The notes beneath the pieces were generated by a model. That model was not told where the DNA came from and did not search any database. It saw only the letters and a program-made list of their open reading frames with translations. Shown one piece after another: positions 1 to 8,954 of a stretch of 64,000 bases of DNA. The stretch's first letter is position 1. The number at the start of each line of letters is the position of its first letter. A program made the translations under genes and the position numbers. Origin of the DNA: Geobacter sp. (GTDB lineage: Bacteria > Desulfobacterota > Desulfuromonadia > Geobacterales > Pseudopelobacteraceae); assembly GCA_009684515.1 (NCBI GenBank), contig WKKS01000012.1, positions 29,584 through 93,583 on the forward strand. The letters are read 5' to 3'.

Positions 1-614
1 CCATCTCCGTTATTCTGGCCCTGCTTGGTTATCTGATCATTCCAATTTATCTGTTTTATATGCTTTTTGACCTGCCTCAGTTAAAGGTTTTCGTCGAATC
101 ATTCATACCTGAGCGCTTCCGCTCAGCTTACACTGAAAAAATGGCAGAGGTGGACACCGTTCTTTCCGGCTTTGTGCGAGGTCAGCTTTCGGTCTGCGCC
201 ATTCTGGCCCTGCTTTACAGTGTCGGCCTGTATTTCATCGGGATCGATCTGGCGATAGCAATCGGCACTCTGGCGGGTGTTGCCTTCATCATTCCTTACG
301 TAGGAACAATTATCGGTATCTGTCTTTCGGTCGTGATGGCTCTGCTCAAGTTCAACGACATTCTGCATCCGCTGCTTTGTCTGGGGTGGTTCGGGCTGGT
401 GCAGGCGCTGGAGGGAATGATCATAACTCCCAAGGTGGTTGGCAATACTGTTGGTCTGCATCCGCTGGTGGCAATTGTGGCGCTTCTGATCGGCGGCCAA
501 CTATTCGGAATCATCGGCATGCTGCTGGCTGTGCCGGTAACGGCGGTAATGCAGGTCTTTCTCAGGTCTCTGGCTGATTACTACCGTGGTTCAGAATTTT
601 TCCGCGGTGCCTGA
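1..614 (+). CDS. AI-2E family transporter (PerM/YhhT-like permease), 5' truncated
   Basis: The reading frame is open to the left edge, so the N-terminus is missing; about 204 C-terminal residues are present. They hold four or five hydrophobic helices and the polar stretch typical of the AI-2E exporter/PerM (DUF20) family, including a glycine-rich segment around LIGGQLFGIIGMLLAVPV near the end. Family members are inner-membrane permeases, often of unknown substrate; export of autoinducer-2 has been shown for only a few, so the substrate here is open. The stop codon overlaps the start of the next gene by one base (TGATG), suggesting translational coupling. Confidence 0.85.
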   Translation, partial: ISVILALLGYLIIPIYLFYMLFDLPQLKVFVESFIPERFRSAYTEKMAEVDTVLSGFVRGQLSVCAILALLYSVGLYFIGIDLAIAIGTLAGVAFIIPYVGTIIGICLSVVMALLKFNDILHPLLCLGWFGLVQALEGMIITPKVVGNTVGLHPLVAIVALLIGGQLFGIIGMLLAVPVTAVMQVFLRSLADYYRGSEFFRGA

Positions 615-1966
615 TGAAGGGGCTTGTCGTAGAACAGGTCGTTTCCGGCTCAATTGCCGAAGAGCTGGAAATACAGCCCGGCGACCGCCTTTTGGCTGTC
701 AATGGCCAGCCGCTGCGGGATATTATCGACTACAGCTACTTCACCGCCTCATACGACGAGTTGTTGCTGGAAATCGAAAAGCCGGACGGCGAACTATGGG
801 AGCTGGAGGTCGAGCGGGAAGCGGGCGAACCGCTGGGGCTTACTTTCCCGCCCCCCAAGCCGGCCAGCTGTTCCAACAACTGCCTGTTCTGCTTTGTTCA
901 CCAACTCCCCAAAGGGCTTAGAAAACCGCTCTACGTCAAGGATGAGGATTACCGCCTCTCATTTTTGAACGGCAACTACGTCACCCTGGCCAACCTGAAG
1001 CCCCCGGCCCTGTCCCGCATTATCGAACAGCGCCTTTCCCCGCTCTACATTTCGGTGCATGCCACTAATCCGATTCTGCGTGAGAAGCTATTGGGCAAGC
1101 GCGGGATTCCGCCGGTCATGGAACAGATGCGGCAACTGGCCGAGGCCCGCATCGCCATGCACACCCAGATTGTGCTTTGTCCGGGGCTCAATGATGGCGC
1201 GGAGCTGGAGCGTACCGTCACCGAACTGGCCGGCCTGTATCCGGCGGTGCAGTCGCTGGCGATCGTTCCGCTGGGAGTGACCGCTCACCGTCAGAACCTT
1301 CCGCAGTTGGAGGCGGTCGATGGCGTTTACGCCCGTGAATTCATCGCAGCCTGGGGGCCCAGGTCGAAAAAACTGCGCAAGGAGTTGGGAGAACCGTTCC
1401 TTTTTCTGGCGGACGAGTTTTATCTCAAGGGAGGAGTGCCGTTTCCTCCGATCGGTGAATACGGTGATTTCCCGCAGATTGAGAACGGGGTCGGCATGGT
1501 GCCGCTTTTCAACCGTGAAGCGGGGCAGGCGCTGCGTCGCGCCCGTCCGGTCGGCTCCTTCCGGGCAACCGTTGCCACCGGTGTTTCGGCCGCCGGGTTC
1601 GTGGGTGATTATCTGGAAAAGCTGGGTCAAAAAACCGGCCTGGAGTTGGCCTTGCTGGCGGTGGAAAATAAACTGTTCGGGGCGACAGTCACGGTTGCGG
1701 GTCTGGTATCCGGCAATGATATTCTTGCGGCGCTGGCTGGTCACGATATCGGCGCGGCGCTGCTGATACCGGATGTCATGCTGAAGGAGGGGGAGGGGCT
1801 CTTTCTGGATGATCTCTCACTGGAAGAACTGCAGCGGCGCATCGGCCGTCCGGTACTGTCCTTCGACTCCACTCCAAGCGGCTGCTATCGTACTCTGGTG
1901 GCGCTTCAAAAGGTTATGAAAAAGAAAAAACCGCGACAGTTTCAAGAAGAGAGCGGATGCTCCTGA
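614..1966 (+). CDS. DUF512 radical SAM protein with N-terminal PDZ domain
   Basis: 450 residues. Residues 1-60 resemble a PDZ domain (carboxylate-binding-like GSIAEELEIQPGDRLLAVNG). A CxxxCxxC cluster follows at Cys86, Cys90 and Cys93, matching the radical SAM 4Fe-4S motif, then a long DUF512 C-terminal region ending in a lysine-rich tail. Full-length relatives occur in Geobacter, clostridia and cyanobacteria and are annotated as Fe-S oxidoreductases; to my knowledge no reaction is established. The start overlaps the preceding permease stop by one base. It converges with the minus-strand gene that ends at 1985. Confidence 0.85.
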   Translation: MKGLVVEQVVSGSIAEELEIQPGDRLLAVNGQPLRDIIDYSYFTASYDELLLEIEKPDGELWELEVEREAGEPLGLTFPPPKPASCSNNCLFCFVHQLPKGLRKPLYVKDEDYRLSFLNGNYVTLANLKPPALSRIIEQRLSPLYISVHATNPILREKLLGKRGIPPVMEQMRQLAEARIAMHTQIVLCPGLNDGAELERTVTELAGLYPAVQSLAIVPLGVTAHRQNLPQLEAVDGVYAREFIAAWGPRSKKLRKELGEPFLFLADEFYLKGGVPFPPIGEYGDFPQIENGVGMVPLFNREAGQALRRARPVGSFRATVATGVSAAGFVGDYLEKLGQKTGLELALLAVENKLFGATVTVAGLVSGNDILAALAGHDIGAALLIPDVMLKEGEGLFLDDLSLEELQRRIGRPVLSFDSTPSGCYRTLVALQKVMKKKKPRQFQEESGCS

Positions 1967-1984
1967 TTTTATCCTCGCCGGTAG

Positions 1985-2914
1985 TTATCCCCAGCGCCAG
2001 ATTGCAAGAATGAGAATGATGACGAAGACAAAGGTCAGATTCATGTACGCCATGAAGTAAAACACCCGCTCGTGCAGTTCCCTTTTTCTGGGGCCGTCCG
2101 CAATAAGTACACCCACCTCCCTCATTGCAGATATTTTATCCTGACCGTGCGGCGCAAGCTTCAGTGCCTCTGTCAAGTCCGTCCCCGCATTGTGCCGTCC
2201 CATGTGCAGACCCATTTTCCATAAACGGCTTTCGGTTGCATCATAGATTTTTCCGGCAAAGGCAAAATAGGCCGGTCGCCCATATTTTCCGTCATACGCC
2301 GAAAGTCCATCAAGCGTCAGATCGCCGCTTGTGGACGCGGGTTGCTGCGGCTCTTTTCTCTTCTGCTTGAGGCGGGGGCCGATCACGGTGATAACTATTA
2401 CCGCCGACAAAACCATCACCAGGTAAATGGCCACCTTGGCTAACAGCAGGATGCCAAAGCGGGAGTGAAGCAGGGTGTCTAATGAACTGATCCGGTAAAA
2501 AGTCAGGATGGCGCCGGTCACTCCCATAACAACCATCGATATTACGCCGACTCTCAATTCACCGCGCGGAAGACCGCTGGCCGCATAGGCCGGTTTGAGA
2601 ACCAGATGCACATACAGGATTGTTCCGAACCAGAAGATTGCCGTCAGGAAGTGGATGTAGCCGGTCAGCAGACGGAAAAGCCTGGAAGTAACGCCGGTTG
2701 CCGGATTTCCCGCCTTGGAGTGGAGGGTGGCTTCAAATGCTTTGCCGGCCGCCGTCAGCTCGCCGCCGCCTCCAGGGTCAAGATGGCAGGCCGAGCACTC
2801 CCGCCCGGTCTGCTTGGCATATTCTTCGGTGGCCCGGGCGGGTTGCGACGAACAAATCATAACTGCCACTAAAAGAATTGCTGCTGCCAATAACTTTGAA
2901 ATCACTTTAAACAT
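1985..2914 (-). CDS. membrane multihaem fusion: c-type haem motif, CopD-like helices, cytochrome b5-like domain
   Basis: 309 residues. A signal peptide (to about residue 28) precedes a periplasmic segment with one CxxCH haem c motif (ECSACH, near residue 40). Four hydrophobic helices resembling CopD/DUF membrane domains follow, with a conserved His in YIHFLTAIFWFG. A soluble domain resembling cytochrome b5/MAPR haem-binding proteins comes next (SAYDGKYGRPAYFAFAGKIY, with HMGRHNAGTD downstream), and a last transmembrane helix ends the protein. The order suggests a membrane electron-transfer protein carrying c- and b-type haem. It starts 8 bp after the MscS gene stop, so the two are probably one operon. 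The electron partner is unknown. Confidence 0.75.
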   Translation of the reverse strand: MFKVISKLLAAAILLVAVMICSSQPARATEEYAKQTGRECSACHLDPGGGGELTAAGKAFEATLHSKAGNPATGVTSRLFRLLTGYIHFLTAIFWFGTILYVHLVLKPAYAASGLPRGELRVGVISMVVMGVTGAILTFYRISSLDTLLHSRFGILLLAKVAIYLVMVLSAVIVITVIGPRLKQKRKEPQQPASTSGDLTLDGLSAYDGKYGRPAYFAFAGKIYDATESRLWKMGLHMGRHNAGTDLTEALKLAPHGQDKISAMREVGVLIADGPRKRELHERVFYFMAYMNLTFVFVIILILAIWRWG

Positions 2915-2922
2915 ATGATCCT

Positions 2923-3840
2923 CTACTGCTGTAGTGTGTTTTTTCCCTCGAGGTCGTGGTTATAGTACCTCTGGGTCGGATAGGCAAAGTCGATGTCCTG
3001 ATGTCCGGCAAATTCATCCAGGATCGCTTCCCAGATTTTCTGGCTGCTGTCCCTCCTGTTACGAGGCTCGCATAGATGCCGCATGGTCAGCAGAATCCCG
3101 CTGGCTTCAACTGAGGTAAAAACCTCGGGGTTCAAGTTCGGGGTCAGGATGACGAATTCCCGGGAGGATTCTTTTAATTTCTGCTCCGCGAGCGGGATCA
3201 GATGGTCTGAATGTGATGCGGCAATCGCCTGCAGGATCTGCTTGGCTTTTCTCCAGTCGCTTTCAAACGTCACGAGCACCGGAATCTCGTTCCAGATGTA
3301 GTCGAACCATCCTTTGGTGTAATTTGTCTGTGAATCCACGAATACCTTGCCGTTGGGTATGTGTATGATTCTCCCGGTGCTCTGGTCCGCCTTGACCCAG
3401 TTGCCGATTTCCATCAGGGTGAACTGAAAGACGCGCAGATCAATCACATCACCGGCATGCACGCCGATCTGAATGCGGTCACCCACATCGAAAGGGCGTC
3501 GCCAGACAATGAAGAGCCAGCCGGCCACGTTTACCAAAGGGTCTTTCATGGCAATCGCCAGGCCGGCCGACGCCAGCCCCAGAAAAGTGGCTACGGTCTG
3601 AAATCCTTCCAGCCAGACCCGTCCAAGCAGCAGGACGGCGATCGTAAATGCCACATAATCAGACGTTTTTCGCCACTGGTAGCGGGTACGCGAATTTTCA
3701 GTGCGCCGCCAGACCCCTTTTAAAATCATTCGGCGTATGAACCAGATAATCAGGATGCAGGCCAGTGATGTTAGTAGCTTGTCGTAAAGAACACCCGGTA
3801 CGCCGGTGTTGTTTTGAAGCCATTCTGTCAGGAGTTTCAC
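2923..3840 (-). CDS. MscS-family mechanosensitive ion channel
   Basis: 305 residues with about three N-terminal transmembrane helices, then the MscS pore and beta domains: the glycine/alanine-rich TM3 (FLGLASAGLAIAMKDPLVNV), the GWLFIVWRRPFDVGDRIQIG segment, and IHIPNGKVF. These are standard features of small-conductance mechanosensitive channels, which open on membrane tension to release solutes during hypo-osmotic shock. It lacks the long N-terminal extension of MscK-type members. It is the first gene of a likely two-gene minus-strand operon with the haem fusion protein downstream. Confidence 0.88.
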   Translation of the reverse strand: MKLLTEWLQNNTGVPGVLYDKLLTSLACILIIWFIRRMILKGVWRRTENSRTRYQWRKTSDYVAFTIAVLLLGRVWLEGFQTVATFLGLASAGLAIAMKDPLVNVAGWLFIVWRRPFDVGDRIQIGVHAGDVIDLRVFQFTLMEIGNWVKADQSTGRIIHIPNGKVFVDSQTNYTKGWFDYIWNEIPVLVTFESDWRKAKQILQAIAASHSDHLIPLAEQKLKESSREFVILTPNLNPEVFTSVEASGILLTMRHLCEPRNRRDSSQKIWEAILDEFAGHQDIDFAYPTQRYYNHDLEGKNTLQQ

Positions 3841-4097
3841 GCGTCATCTCCAGTTGGATTTTGGTCGCCAATTGTCGAGCCCATTCCCAAAACCATAGCA
3901 CTAAAATATGCTGCGGCAATCGGATTGCCTGGTTGCCGACTACAATTCTCCATTACCGTACCTTTCTATCCCGATTGCACTGCTGTTGCAAGTTTCTGTT
4001 TGCGACAGGCGAGCCTGCCCATGATTTTGCTTTGAGGTATTTTAAGCTTCGTGTTAACTGTTGCCACGTAGTAACTAATCAGCCAGTGGGGATAAAA

Positions 4098-5009
4098 ATG
4101 AAAATAGCTATTGTCGGATCGGGAGCATTGGGGTTGTACTACGGCGGGCTGCTTCAGAGAGGCGGGAATGAAGTCCACTTTCTGCTGCGCAGTGATTATG
4201 AAGCAATTATCCGCTCCGGCCTGACCGTTCATTCGATCAATGGTGATTTCCATCTTCCAACCGTAAATGGGCATAAGGATCCGGCAGAAATCGGTGACGT
4301 CGATCTCGTGCTGGTCGGTCTCAAAACTTTTGCCAACAGTCGTTTCGAGGAATTGCTGACACCGTTACTTGCGCCGCGGACGCAGATTCTCACGCTGCAA
4401 AACGGTTTGGGTAACGAGGAAACTCTTGCGGAATTGTTCGGTGCGGAGCGGGTTATCGGAGGAGTTGCCTTTCTCTGCTCCAATCGTGGCGAGCCGGGGC
4501 ATGTCCATCATCTGGCAGCCGGCAGGGTCATCATTGGCGAATATCTTAACAGCGACCAGGGGCGTCTGGAGTCGTTGTCAGAGAGTTTCAGATCAGCTGG
4601 AATCGACTGCCGGACTACCCCAGATCTGAAGAGGACCCGCTGGGAAAAACTGGTCTGGAATATCCCGTACAATGGCTTGTGCGCCCTGTTGCAGCAATCC
4701 GTCGATTTGTTGATGATGGTTCCTGCCAGCAGAAAACTGGTGCGGGAGTTGATGGTAGAAGTGATTGATGCCGCCAATCTTCAGGGATTGACAAAGCCGA
4801 TTCCGGAGGGGTATGCCGACAGTATGCTTGATTTTACGGATGGCATGGGTGTTTACAAACCGTCAATGCAGATCGACCGCGAAGAGGGGCGGGAGCTGGA
4901 GATCCCGGCCATTTTCAGGACACCGCTCGAATATGGCCGGAAGCAGGGAATCGCTATGCCGCGGGTCGAAATGCTGACGGCGCTGCTGGAACAATGCGGG
5001 GTTTCATAG
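4098..5009 (+). CDS. panE: 2-dehydropantoate 2-reductase (ketopantoate reductase)
   Basis: 303 residues. Start chosen at the ATG giving MKIAIVGSGALGLYYG, which begins directly with the Rossmann strand; the longer upstream open frame is unlikely. GSGALG is the NADPH-binding glycine motif, LVGLKTFANS holds the conserved lysine, and the C-terminal half has the helical PanE dimerisation domain with KPSMQIDREEGRELE. Family members reduce ketopantoate to pantoate for coenzyme A biosynthesis. Paralogues of this fold sometimes act on other 2-oxo acids, so the substrate is an inference. It stands alone and converges with the minus-strand gene at 5025. Confidence 0.88.
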   Translation: MKIAIVGSGALGLYYGGLLQRGGNEVHFLLRSDYEAIIRSGLTVHSINGDFHLPTVNGHKDPAEIGDVDLVLVGLKTFANSRFEELLTPLLAPRTQILTLQNGLGNEETLAELFGAERVIGGVAFLCSNRGEPGHVHHLAAGRVIIGEYLNSDQGRLESLSESFRSAGIDCRTTPDLKRTRWEKLVWNIPYNGLCALLQQSVDLLMMVPASRKLVRELMVEVIDAANLQGLTKPIPEGYADSMLDFTDGMGVYKPSMQIDREEGRELEIPAIFRTPLEYGRKQGIAMPRVEMLTALLEQCGVS

Positions 5010-5024
5010 TCAGCTCTTGAATCG

Positions 5025-5183
5025 TCAATAAATGATGATGTATCCATGCTGTTCGGCTATTTTGCGAACTTCATCCTTATCTTTGATGGTGTAGATCTTT
5101 CCCTCCAGTTTGAAAGTATAGCCGCCCAGTCCATCCGGTACCGCATCTTCCAGCAATGCCTCAAAAGTTGCCGTTTTAATCAT
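5025..5183 (-). CDS. small protein of 52 residues, unrecognised
   Basis: The start is the ATG at 5183, preceded by a purine-rich GGCGGGGGCG stretch. The protein starts MIKTATFEALLEDAVP, has a GGYTFKLEGKIYTIKDKDE core that looks like a short beta hairpin, and ends in hydrophobic residues. It lies 17 bp downstream of the threonine aldolase stop on the same strand, so it is probably co-transcribed with it. I do not recognise the family. The upstream part of this frame overlaps the aldolase gene and is not thought to be translated. Confidence 0.55.
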   Translation of the reverse strand: MIKTATFEALLEDAVPDGLGGYTFKLEGKIYTIKDKDEVRKIAEQHGYIIIY

Positions 5184-5200
5184 AATCGCCCCCGCCTGAT

Positions 5201-6271
5201 TTAAATTGTTCCGCTGCTGGCTTTTTTGACAGCCTCTGCCAACTGCATTACATCTTTCGTGGATGTTTGCCAGGAACACATGAATCTGGCTCCTCCGGAC
5301 CCGATAAACGAGTAAAACCGCCAGCCGGCCGCTCGCAGCTTCTCCGCGACCTCTCCCGGCATCTCGATAAAGACCGAGTTGGCCTGACGCGGGTACAGGA
5401 TCCGGACGCCTTCGATCGCGGTCAGCTCCGCCGCAAGCAGGGCGGCACAGTCATTTGCATGCCGGGCGTTTTTAAGCCAGGTGTCACCCTCCAGCATTCC
5501 GATCCAGGGTGCTGAAATGAAGCGCATTTTGGAAGCCAGTTGTCCGGCCTGCTTGCAGCGGTATTCAAATTCATGGGCCAGTTCCTTGTCGAAGAAAACA
5601 ACCACCTCGCCAAGCGCCATGCCATTTTTTGCGCCACCCAGGCAAAGCACATCAACCCCGGCCCGCCAGCTTATATCGGCGGGCGCCACTCCCAGCGAGG
5701 CAACTGCGTTTGCAAAGCGGGCTCCGTCCATGTGCACCCGCAGACCGTAACTGTGGGCCAGTTCGCTGGCCGCGTTTATTTCTCCGGGAGTGTAGACCGT
5801 TCCGACTTCGGTTGCCTGGGTAAGGCTCAGTACCTTGGGTCTCGGATAATGAATGTCACTGCGACGGGTAATCGTGCGTTCGACCTCCGTCAGATCGAAT
5901 TTGCCCATCGGGCCCTGTATATGAAGCAGTTTGGTGCCGTTCGAAAAAAACTCCGGCGCGCCGCATTCGTCTGTTTCCACGTGGGCCAGATCGTGGCAGA
6001 TGACGCTGTGGTATGAACGGCAGAGCGAAGCCAGTGCCAGCGAGTTGGCGGCCGTGCCGTTAAAAACAAAAAACACCTGGCAATCGGTTTCAAATATTCT
6101 GCGAAGCTGTTCGCAAGCGCGTTCCGTCCAGAAATCGTCTCCGTAAGAAGGGGTAAAGCCCGTATTGGCAGCCTGCATGGCCTGCATGGCTTCCGGACAG
6201 ATTCCGGCATAGTTGTCGCTGGCAAACTGGTTGAACATGATTTGTGCTGATGTGTTGTCTGATGCTGGCAT
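5201..6271 (-). CDS. low-specificity L-threonine aldolase (PLP-dependent)
   Basis: 356 residues; the start ATG has a strong GGAGGA ribosome site 5 bases upstream. Fold-type I PLP enzyme of the beta-eliminating lyase/threonine aldolase family: FNGTAANSLAL near the N-terminal third, CHDLAHVETDECGAPE, HMDGARFANAVA with the Asp that contacts the pyridine ring, and LCLGGAKNGMALGE with the Schiff-base lysine. The reaction is retro-aldol cleavage of threonine or allo-threonine to glycine and acetaldehyde. A 52-residue ORF follows in the same orientation. Function is well supported by motifs; substrate stereo-preference cannot be read. Confidence 0.9.
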   Translation of the reverse strand: MPASDNTSAQIMFNQFASDNYAGICPEAMQAMQAANTGFTPSYGDDFWTERACEQLRRIFETDCQVFFVFNGTAANSLALASLCRSYHSVICHDLAHVETDECGAPEFFSNGTKLLHIQGPMGKFDLTEVERTITRRSDIHYPRPKVLSLTQATEVGTVYTPGEINAASELAHSYGLRVHMDGARFANAVASLGVAPADISWRAGVDVLCLGGAKNGMALGEVVVFFDKELAHEFEYRCKQAGQLASKMRFISAPWIGMLEGDTWLKNARHANDCAALLAAELTAIEGVRILYPRQANSVFIEMPGEVAEKLRAAGWRFYSFIGSGGARFMCSWQTSTKDVMQLAEAVKKASSGTI

Positions 6272-6375
6272 TATTCCTCCGGAGCCCCGAATAGGATATC
6301 TGTCATGAGCTGGTGTAAATTACCATCAGTTTTAATAGGTGGCCAGACTTTTTAGAACCAGCTTTATTACAACAG

Positions 6376-6404
6376 TTGAATAGTCTCTGACAAATAGTTA
6401 TGAT
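6376..6404 (+). promoter_or_regulatory. candidate sigma-70 promoter for the L,D-transpeptidase gene
   Basis: TTGAAT, 17 bp, TATGAT, located 45 bp upstream of the ATG at 6449. Both hexamers are near consensus and the spacing is ideal. Prediction only. Confidence 0.5.
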
Positions 6405-6417
6405 GGGCAGTTAGGGA

Positions 6418-6439
6418 ACTTACGTTTAACTTACGTTTA
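6418..6439 (+). repeat. tandem 11-bp duplication in the ldt leader
   Basis: ACTTACGTTTA occurs twice head to tail immediately before the ribosome site of the next gene, within the presumed 5' untranslated leader. Function unknown; it may be a binding site or a replication slip. Confidence 0.7.
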
Positions 6440-6448
6440 AGAGGAAGA

Positions 6449-7333
6449 ATGATCATGCATTACAGCCGGATGCGGCTTTCACACAGGTTCGCCCTGGTCG
6501 TTTTGTTTACCGCGGTTTTGATCGGTTTCACTGTGCTGCGTACGCCGTCGGTTACCGGCGAACCGGCCGCATCGCCCGCTGATCCGGCGATTGAGGACCT
6601 TTCCAGGGTGGAGTACCCCAGTTTGGCAAGCATCAAATGGCATGCCCACTTCGTAGAACCTCATCAAACACTTGAATCGCTCTTCGGAGATGATTGGGTC
6701 TGGGTCGCACGATTTAACCGGATCGACCGACGGCACGTTTACCCCGGGATGACCATTAAAGTCCCTGATAATATTGCTGATATTCGCAATTATTCGCCAT
6801 TGCCGAAGTTTTACGAACCGGCTGCCAGACGTGGCAAGTACATACTGGTTGATATAACTGAACAGTGGCTGGGCGCATACGAAAACGGCAAACTCGTTTT
6901 TTCCGCACCGGCAGCCACCGGCAAGGCCACGACGGAAACGCCGACCGGCATGTTCCGGATCGATGCGCGTCATCTGACGCATACATCATCGCTTTACAAA
7001 ACAGCCAACGATGAAGAACAGTATCCGATGGATAACGCCCTTCGCTTTCACATCGGTCAGGATAACGTTTCCTACTGGATTCATGCGCGCGACCTTCCAG
7101 GGCGGCCGGCATCGCATGGCTGTATCGGGCTGTTTGACGAGGAAATGCAAAACCGGGTTTTCGGGACTCCGGCCAAACCGGTTTTGCTTGATTCGCAAAA
7201 GCTTTATGAGTGGGCGGCCGGTGAAAATGAGTATGAAGACGATTATGGCGACCTGGACGAGTTGGAAGATGGACCGGAGGTTGAAGTGCGCGGCACACTG
7301 CCCCGTTATCTTGGCGAACCTCCGAAACGTTAG
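6449..7333 (+). CDS. L,D-transpeptidase (YkuD domain)
   Basis: 294 residues with an N-terminal membrane anchor or signal (residues 8-30). A LysM-like segment (residues 55-110, with VYPGMTIKVP) leads into a YkuD catalytic domain. The active-site motif is SHGCIGL with His223 and nucleophile Cys225. Such periplasmic enzymes form 3-3 peptidoglycan cross-links or attach proteins to peptidoglycan. The C-terminal tail is acidic (EDDYGDLDELEDG). The start has GAGGAAG 4 bases upstream. A small secreted protein follows 35 bp downstream and may be co-transcribed. Confidence 0.9.
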   Translation: MIMHYSRMRLSHRFALVVLFTAVLIGFTVLRTPSVTGEPAASPADPAIEDLSRVEYPSLASIKWHAHFVEPHQTLESLFGDDWVWVARFNRIDRRHVYPGMTIKVPDNIADIRNYSPLPKFYEPAARRGKYILVDITEQWLGAYENGKLVFSAPAATGKATTETPTGMFRIDARHLTHTSSLYKTANDEEQYPMDNALRFHIGQDNVSYWIHARDLPGRPASHGCIGLFDEEMQNRVFGTPAKPVLLDSQKLYEWAAGENEYEDDYGDLDELEDGPEVEVRGTLPRYLGEPPKR

Positions 7334-7368
7334 CCTTTAGGTACGAACCTGAATAGGGGAGGGGATTT

Positions 7369-7656
7369 ATGAAAAAACTGTTGCTGGTTGCTCTTGCACT
7401 CTGTTTGTCTGCGACTCCGGTTATGGCCGCACAGTTGGTTTATCTAAAGGAAGGCGGCGTGATCAAGGCAAAGTCGGTCTGGCGGACAAAGGGCAAAGTG
7501 CATGTCCTGGTCAACCGAGACACGCTGGCAGAATTTTCCACGGCAGAAATCGACATGAAACGGACTTTTGCGCGTAAGCATCGCAAGATCCGGAAACAGC
7601 CCGCAGCGGCAGTGCCGCAAAATGCGGTTCCTGCCGAAGCGGCTGTTGCTAAATAG
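7369..7656 (+). CDS. small exported protein of 95 residues, unrecognised
   Basis: A clear Sec signal peptide (residues 1-21, KKLLLVALALCLSATPVMAA) precedes a short mature part with YLKEGGVIKAKSVWRTKGKVHVLVNR, a beta-rich repeat-like segment, and a basic, alanine-rich tail. The start has GGGGAGGGG about 7 bases upstream. It probably resides in the periplasm. It follows the L,D-transpeptidase gene and ends just before a bidirectional terminator. No family is recognised with confidence. Confidence 0.7.
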   Translation: MKKLLLVALALCLSATPVMAAQLVYLKEGGVIKAKSVWRTKGKVHVLVNRDTLAEFSTAEIDMKRTFARKHRKIRKQPAAAVPQNAVPAEAAVAK

Positions 7657-7680
7657 CCAGGTAAATAAATGGTCTAATGA

Positions 7681-7721
7681 AAGAAATGGCGAAGCAGGAA
7701 ATATCCGCTTCGCCATTTCTT
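7681..7721. terminator. bidirectional intrinsic terminator
   Basis: A perfect 14-bp stem (AAGAAATGGCGAAG and its complement) with a 13-nt loop lies between the convergent small-protein gene and hemB. T-rich runs flank it in both directions, so it can end both transcripts. Confidence 0.85.
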
Positions 7722-7739
7722 TCTGACGGTTAATGTTTT

Positions 7740-8714
7740 CTATTTGGCCAGCCAGCGCGCCACATCCTTGGCATGGTAGGTAATGATAATATCCGCTCCA
7801 GCCCTTTTAAAGCCCAGCATTGTTTCCATTACAACCCGCTCCTCATCGATCCAGCCCCGCTCGGCCGCTCCTTTGACCATGCTGTATTCACCCGAAACGT
7901 TGTAGACCGCCAGCGGCATGTTGTACTCATTGCGCAAATCTCTCAGGATATCCAGGTAAGGGAGGCCCGGTTTGACCATGATTATGTCGGCCCCTTCCTC
8001 AATATCTGCTGCGGCTTCACGCAACGCCTCCAGGCGGTTGGCCGGATCCATCTGGTAGCTGCGGCGGTCGCCGAACTGCGGTGTTGATTCGGCCGCCTCA
8101 CGGAACGGTCCGTAATAACCGGAAGCGTATTTGACCGCATAGCTCATGATTGGAATTGAATCGTAGCCATGCTCGTCCAGCATTTCCCGTATCGCCGCCA
8201 CCCTCCCATCCATCATGTCAGACGGCGCGACCATGTCGGCGCCGGCTTTCACGTGCGAAAGAGCTTCCCTCGCCAGCAGTTCCAAAGTTGAATCATTATC
8301 CACATCACCATTTTTAATAATTCCGCAATGCCCATGATCGGTGTATTCACACATGCAGACATCGGTGACGACCGCCAACTCCGGCACCTCCTTTTTCAAG
8401 GCCCTGATCGTTTCCTGGATTATTCCGGTTTCCGAATAGGCATCGCTGCCGACCGCATCCTTGGTTTCCGGAATACCAAACAGCAGCACCGCCAGGATCC
8501 CGAGATCACGAACTTCTTTTGCCTCAGCAACTATATGCTCGATAGATTGCTGATAAATGCCGGGCATGGAGGATATTTCTTTCCTGATGCCACTGCCGAA
8601 AGCTGAGAACATTGGATAAATCAGGTCGCTGGCAGAAAGGGTGGTTTCACTGACCATCTTGCGAAATGTTTGATTGCCTCTGATTCTGCGGGCGCGGAAC
8701 TGCGGGAAAAACAT
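7740..8714 (-). CDS. hemB: porphobilinogen synthase (delta-aminolevulinate dehydratase)
   Basis: 324 residues, full length for HemB. It condenses two 5-aminolevulinate molecules to porphobilinogen, the second step from ALA in haem, sirohaem and corrinoid synthesis. Visible motifs are PMFSAFGSG near the N-terminus, [13 protein letters not shown] (cysteine-rich metal site, as in zinc-dependent enzymes), [15 protein letters not shown] with the substrate lysine, and [12 protein letters not shown] with the Schiff-base lysine. It is monocistronic as far as can be seen and ends at the shared terminator. High demand for tetrapyrroles fits the cobalamin genes elsewhere in the window. Confidence 0.97.
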   Translation of the reverse strand: MFFPQFRARRIRGNQTFRKMVSETTLSASDLIYPMFSAFGSGIRKEISSMPGIYQQSIEHIVAEAKEVRDLGILAVLLFGIPETKDAVGSDAYSETGIIQETIRALKKEVPELAVVTDVCMCEYTDHGHCGIIKNGDVDNDSTLELLAREALSHVKAGADMVAPSDMMDGRVAAIREMLDEHGYDSIPIMSYAVKYASGYYGPFREAAESTPQFGDRRSYQMDPANRLEALREAAADIEEGADIIMVKPGLPYLDILRDLRNEYNMPLAVYNVSGEYSMVKGAAERGWIDEERVVMETMLGFKRAGADIIITYHAKDVARWLAK

Positions 8715-8878
8715 GGGAAAACCTCCTTGATATACAGTAGCTGGCTGTTCTGGCGCCTCAGTGATTATGCAAAAAGATTAAAGCAGGCCGACTAAAAAAG
8801 CAAGAATTACCCCAATTGCTTGCATTGCCATGTTGTTGTGTTAATATGTATTAAACTTGTGTTATGAAACGATTGTGC

Positions 8879-8908
8879 TTGCGAGTAATAAGACTTAAAT
8901 GGTATAGA
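8879..8908 (+). promoter_or_regulatory. candidate promoter for the OmpA-like gene
   Basis: TTGCGA, 18 bp, TATAGA, 46 bp upstream of the ATG at 8955, in the AT-rich 240-bp gap after hemB. A strong AAAGGAGGG ribosome site follows. Prediction only. Confidence 0.4.
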
Positions 8909-8954
8909 ACTAATATCTCATAGCAGTAGATCAACTAAAAAAGGAGGGTTTATA

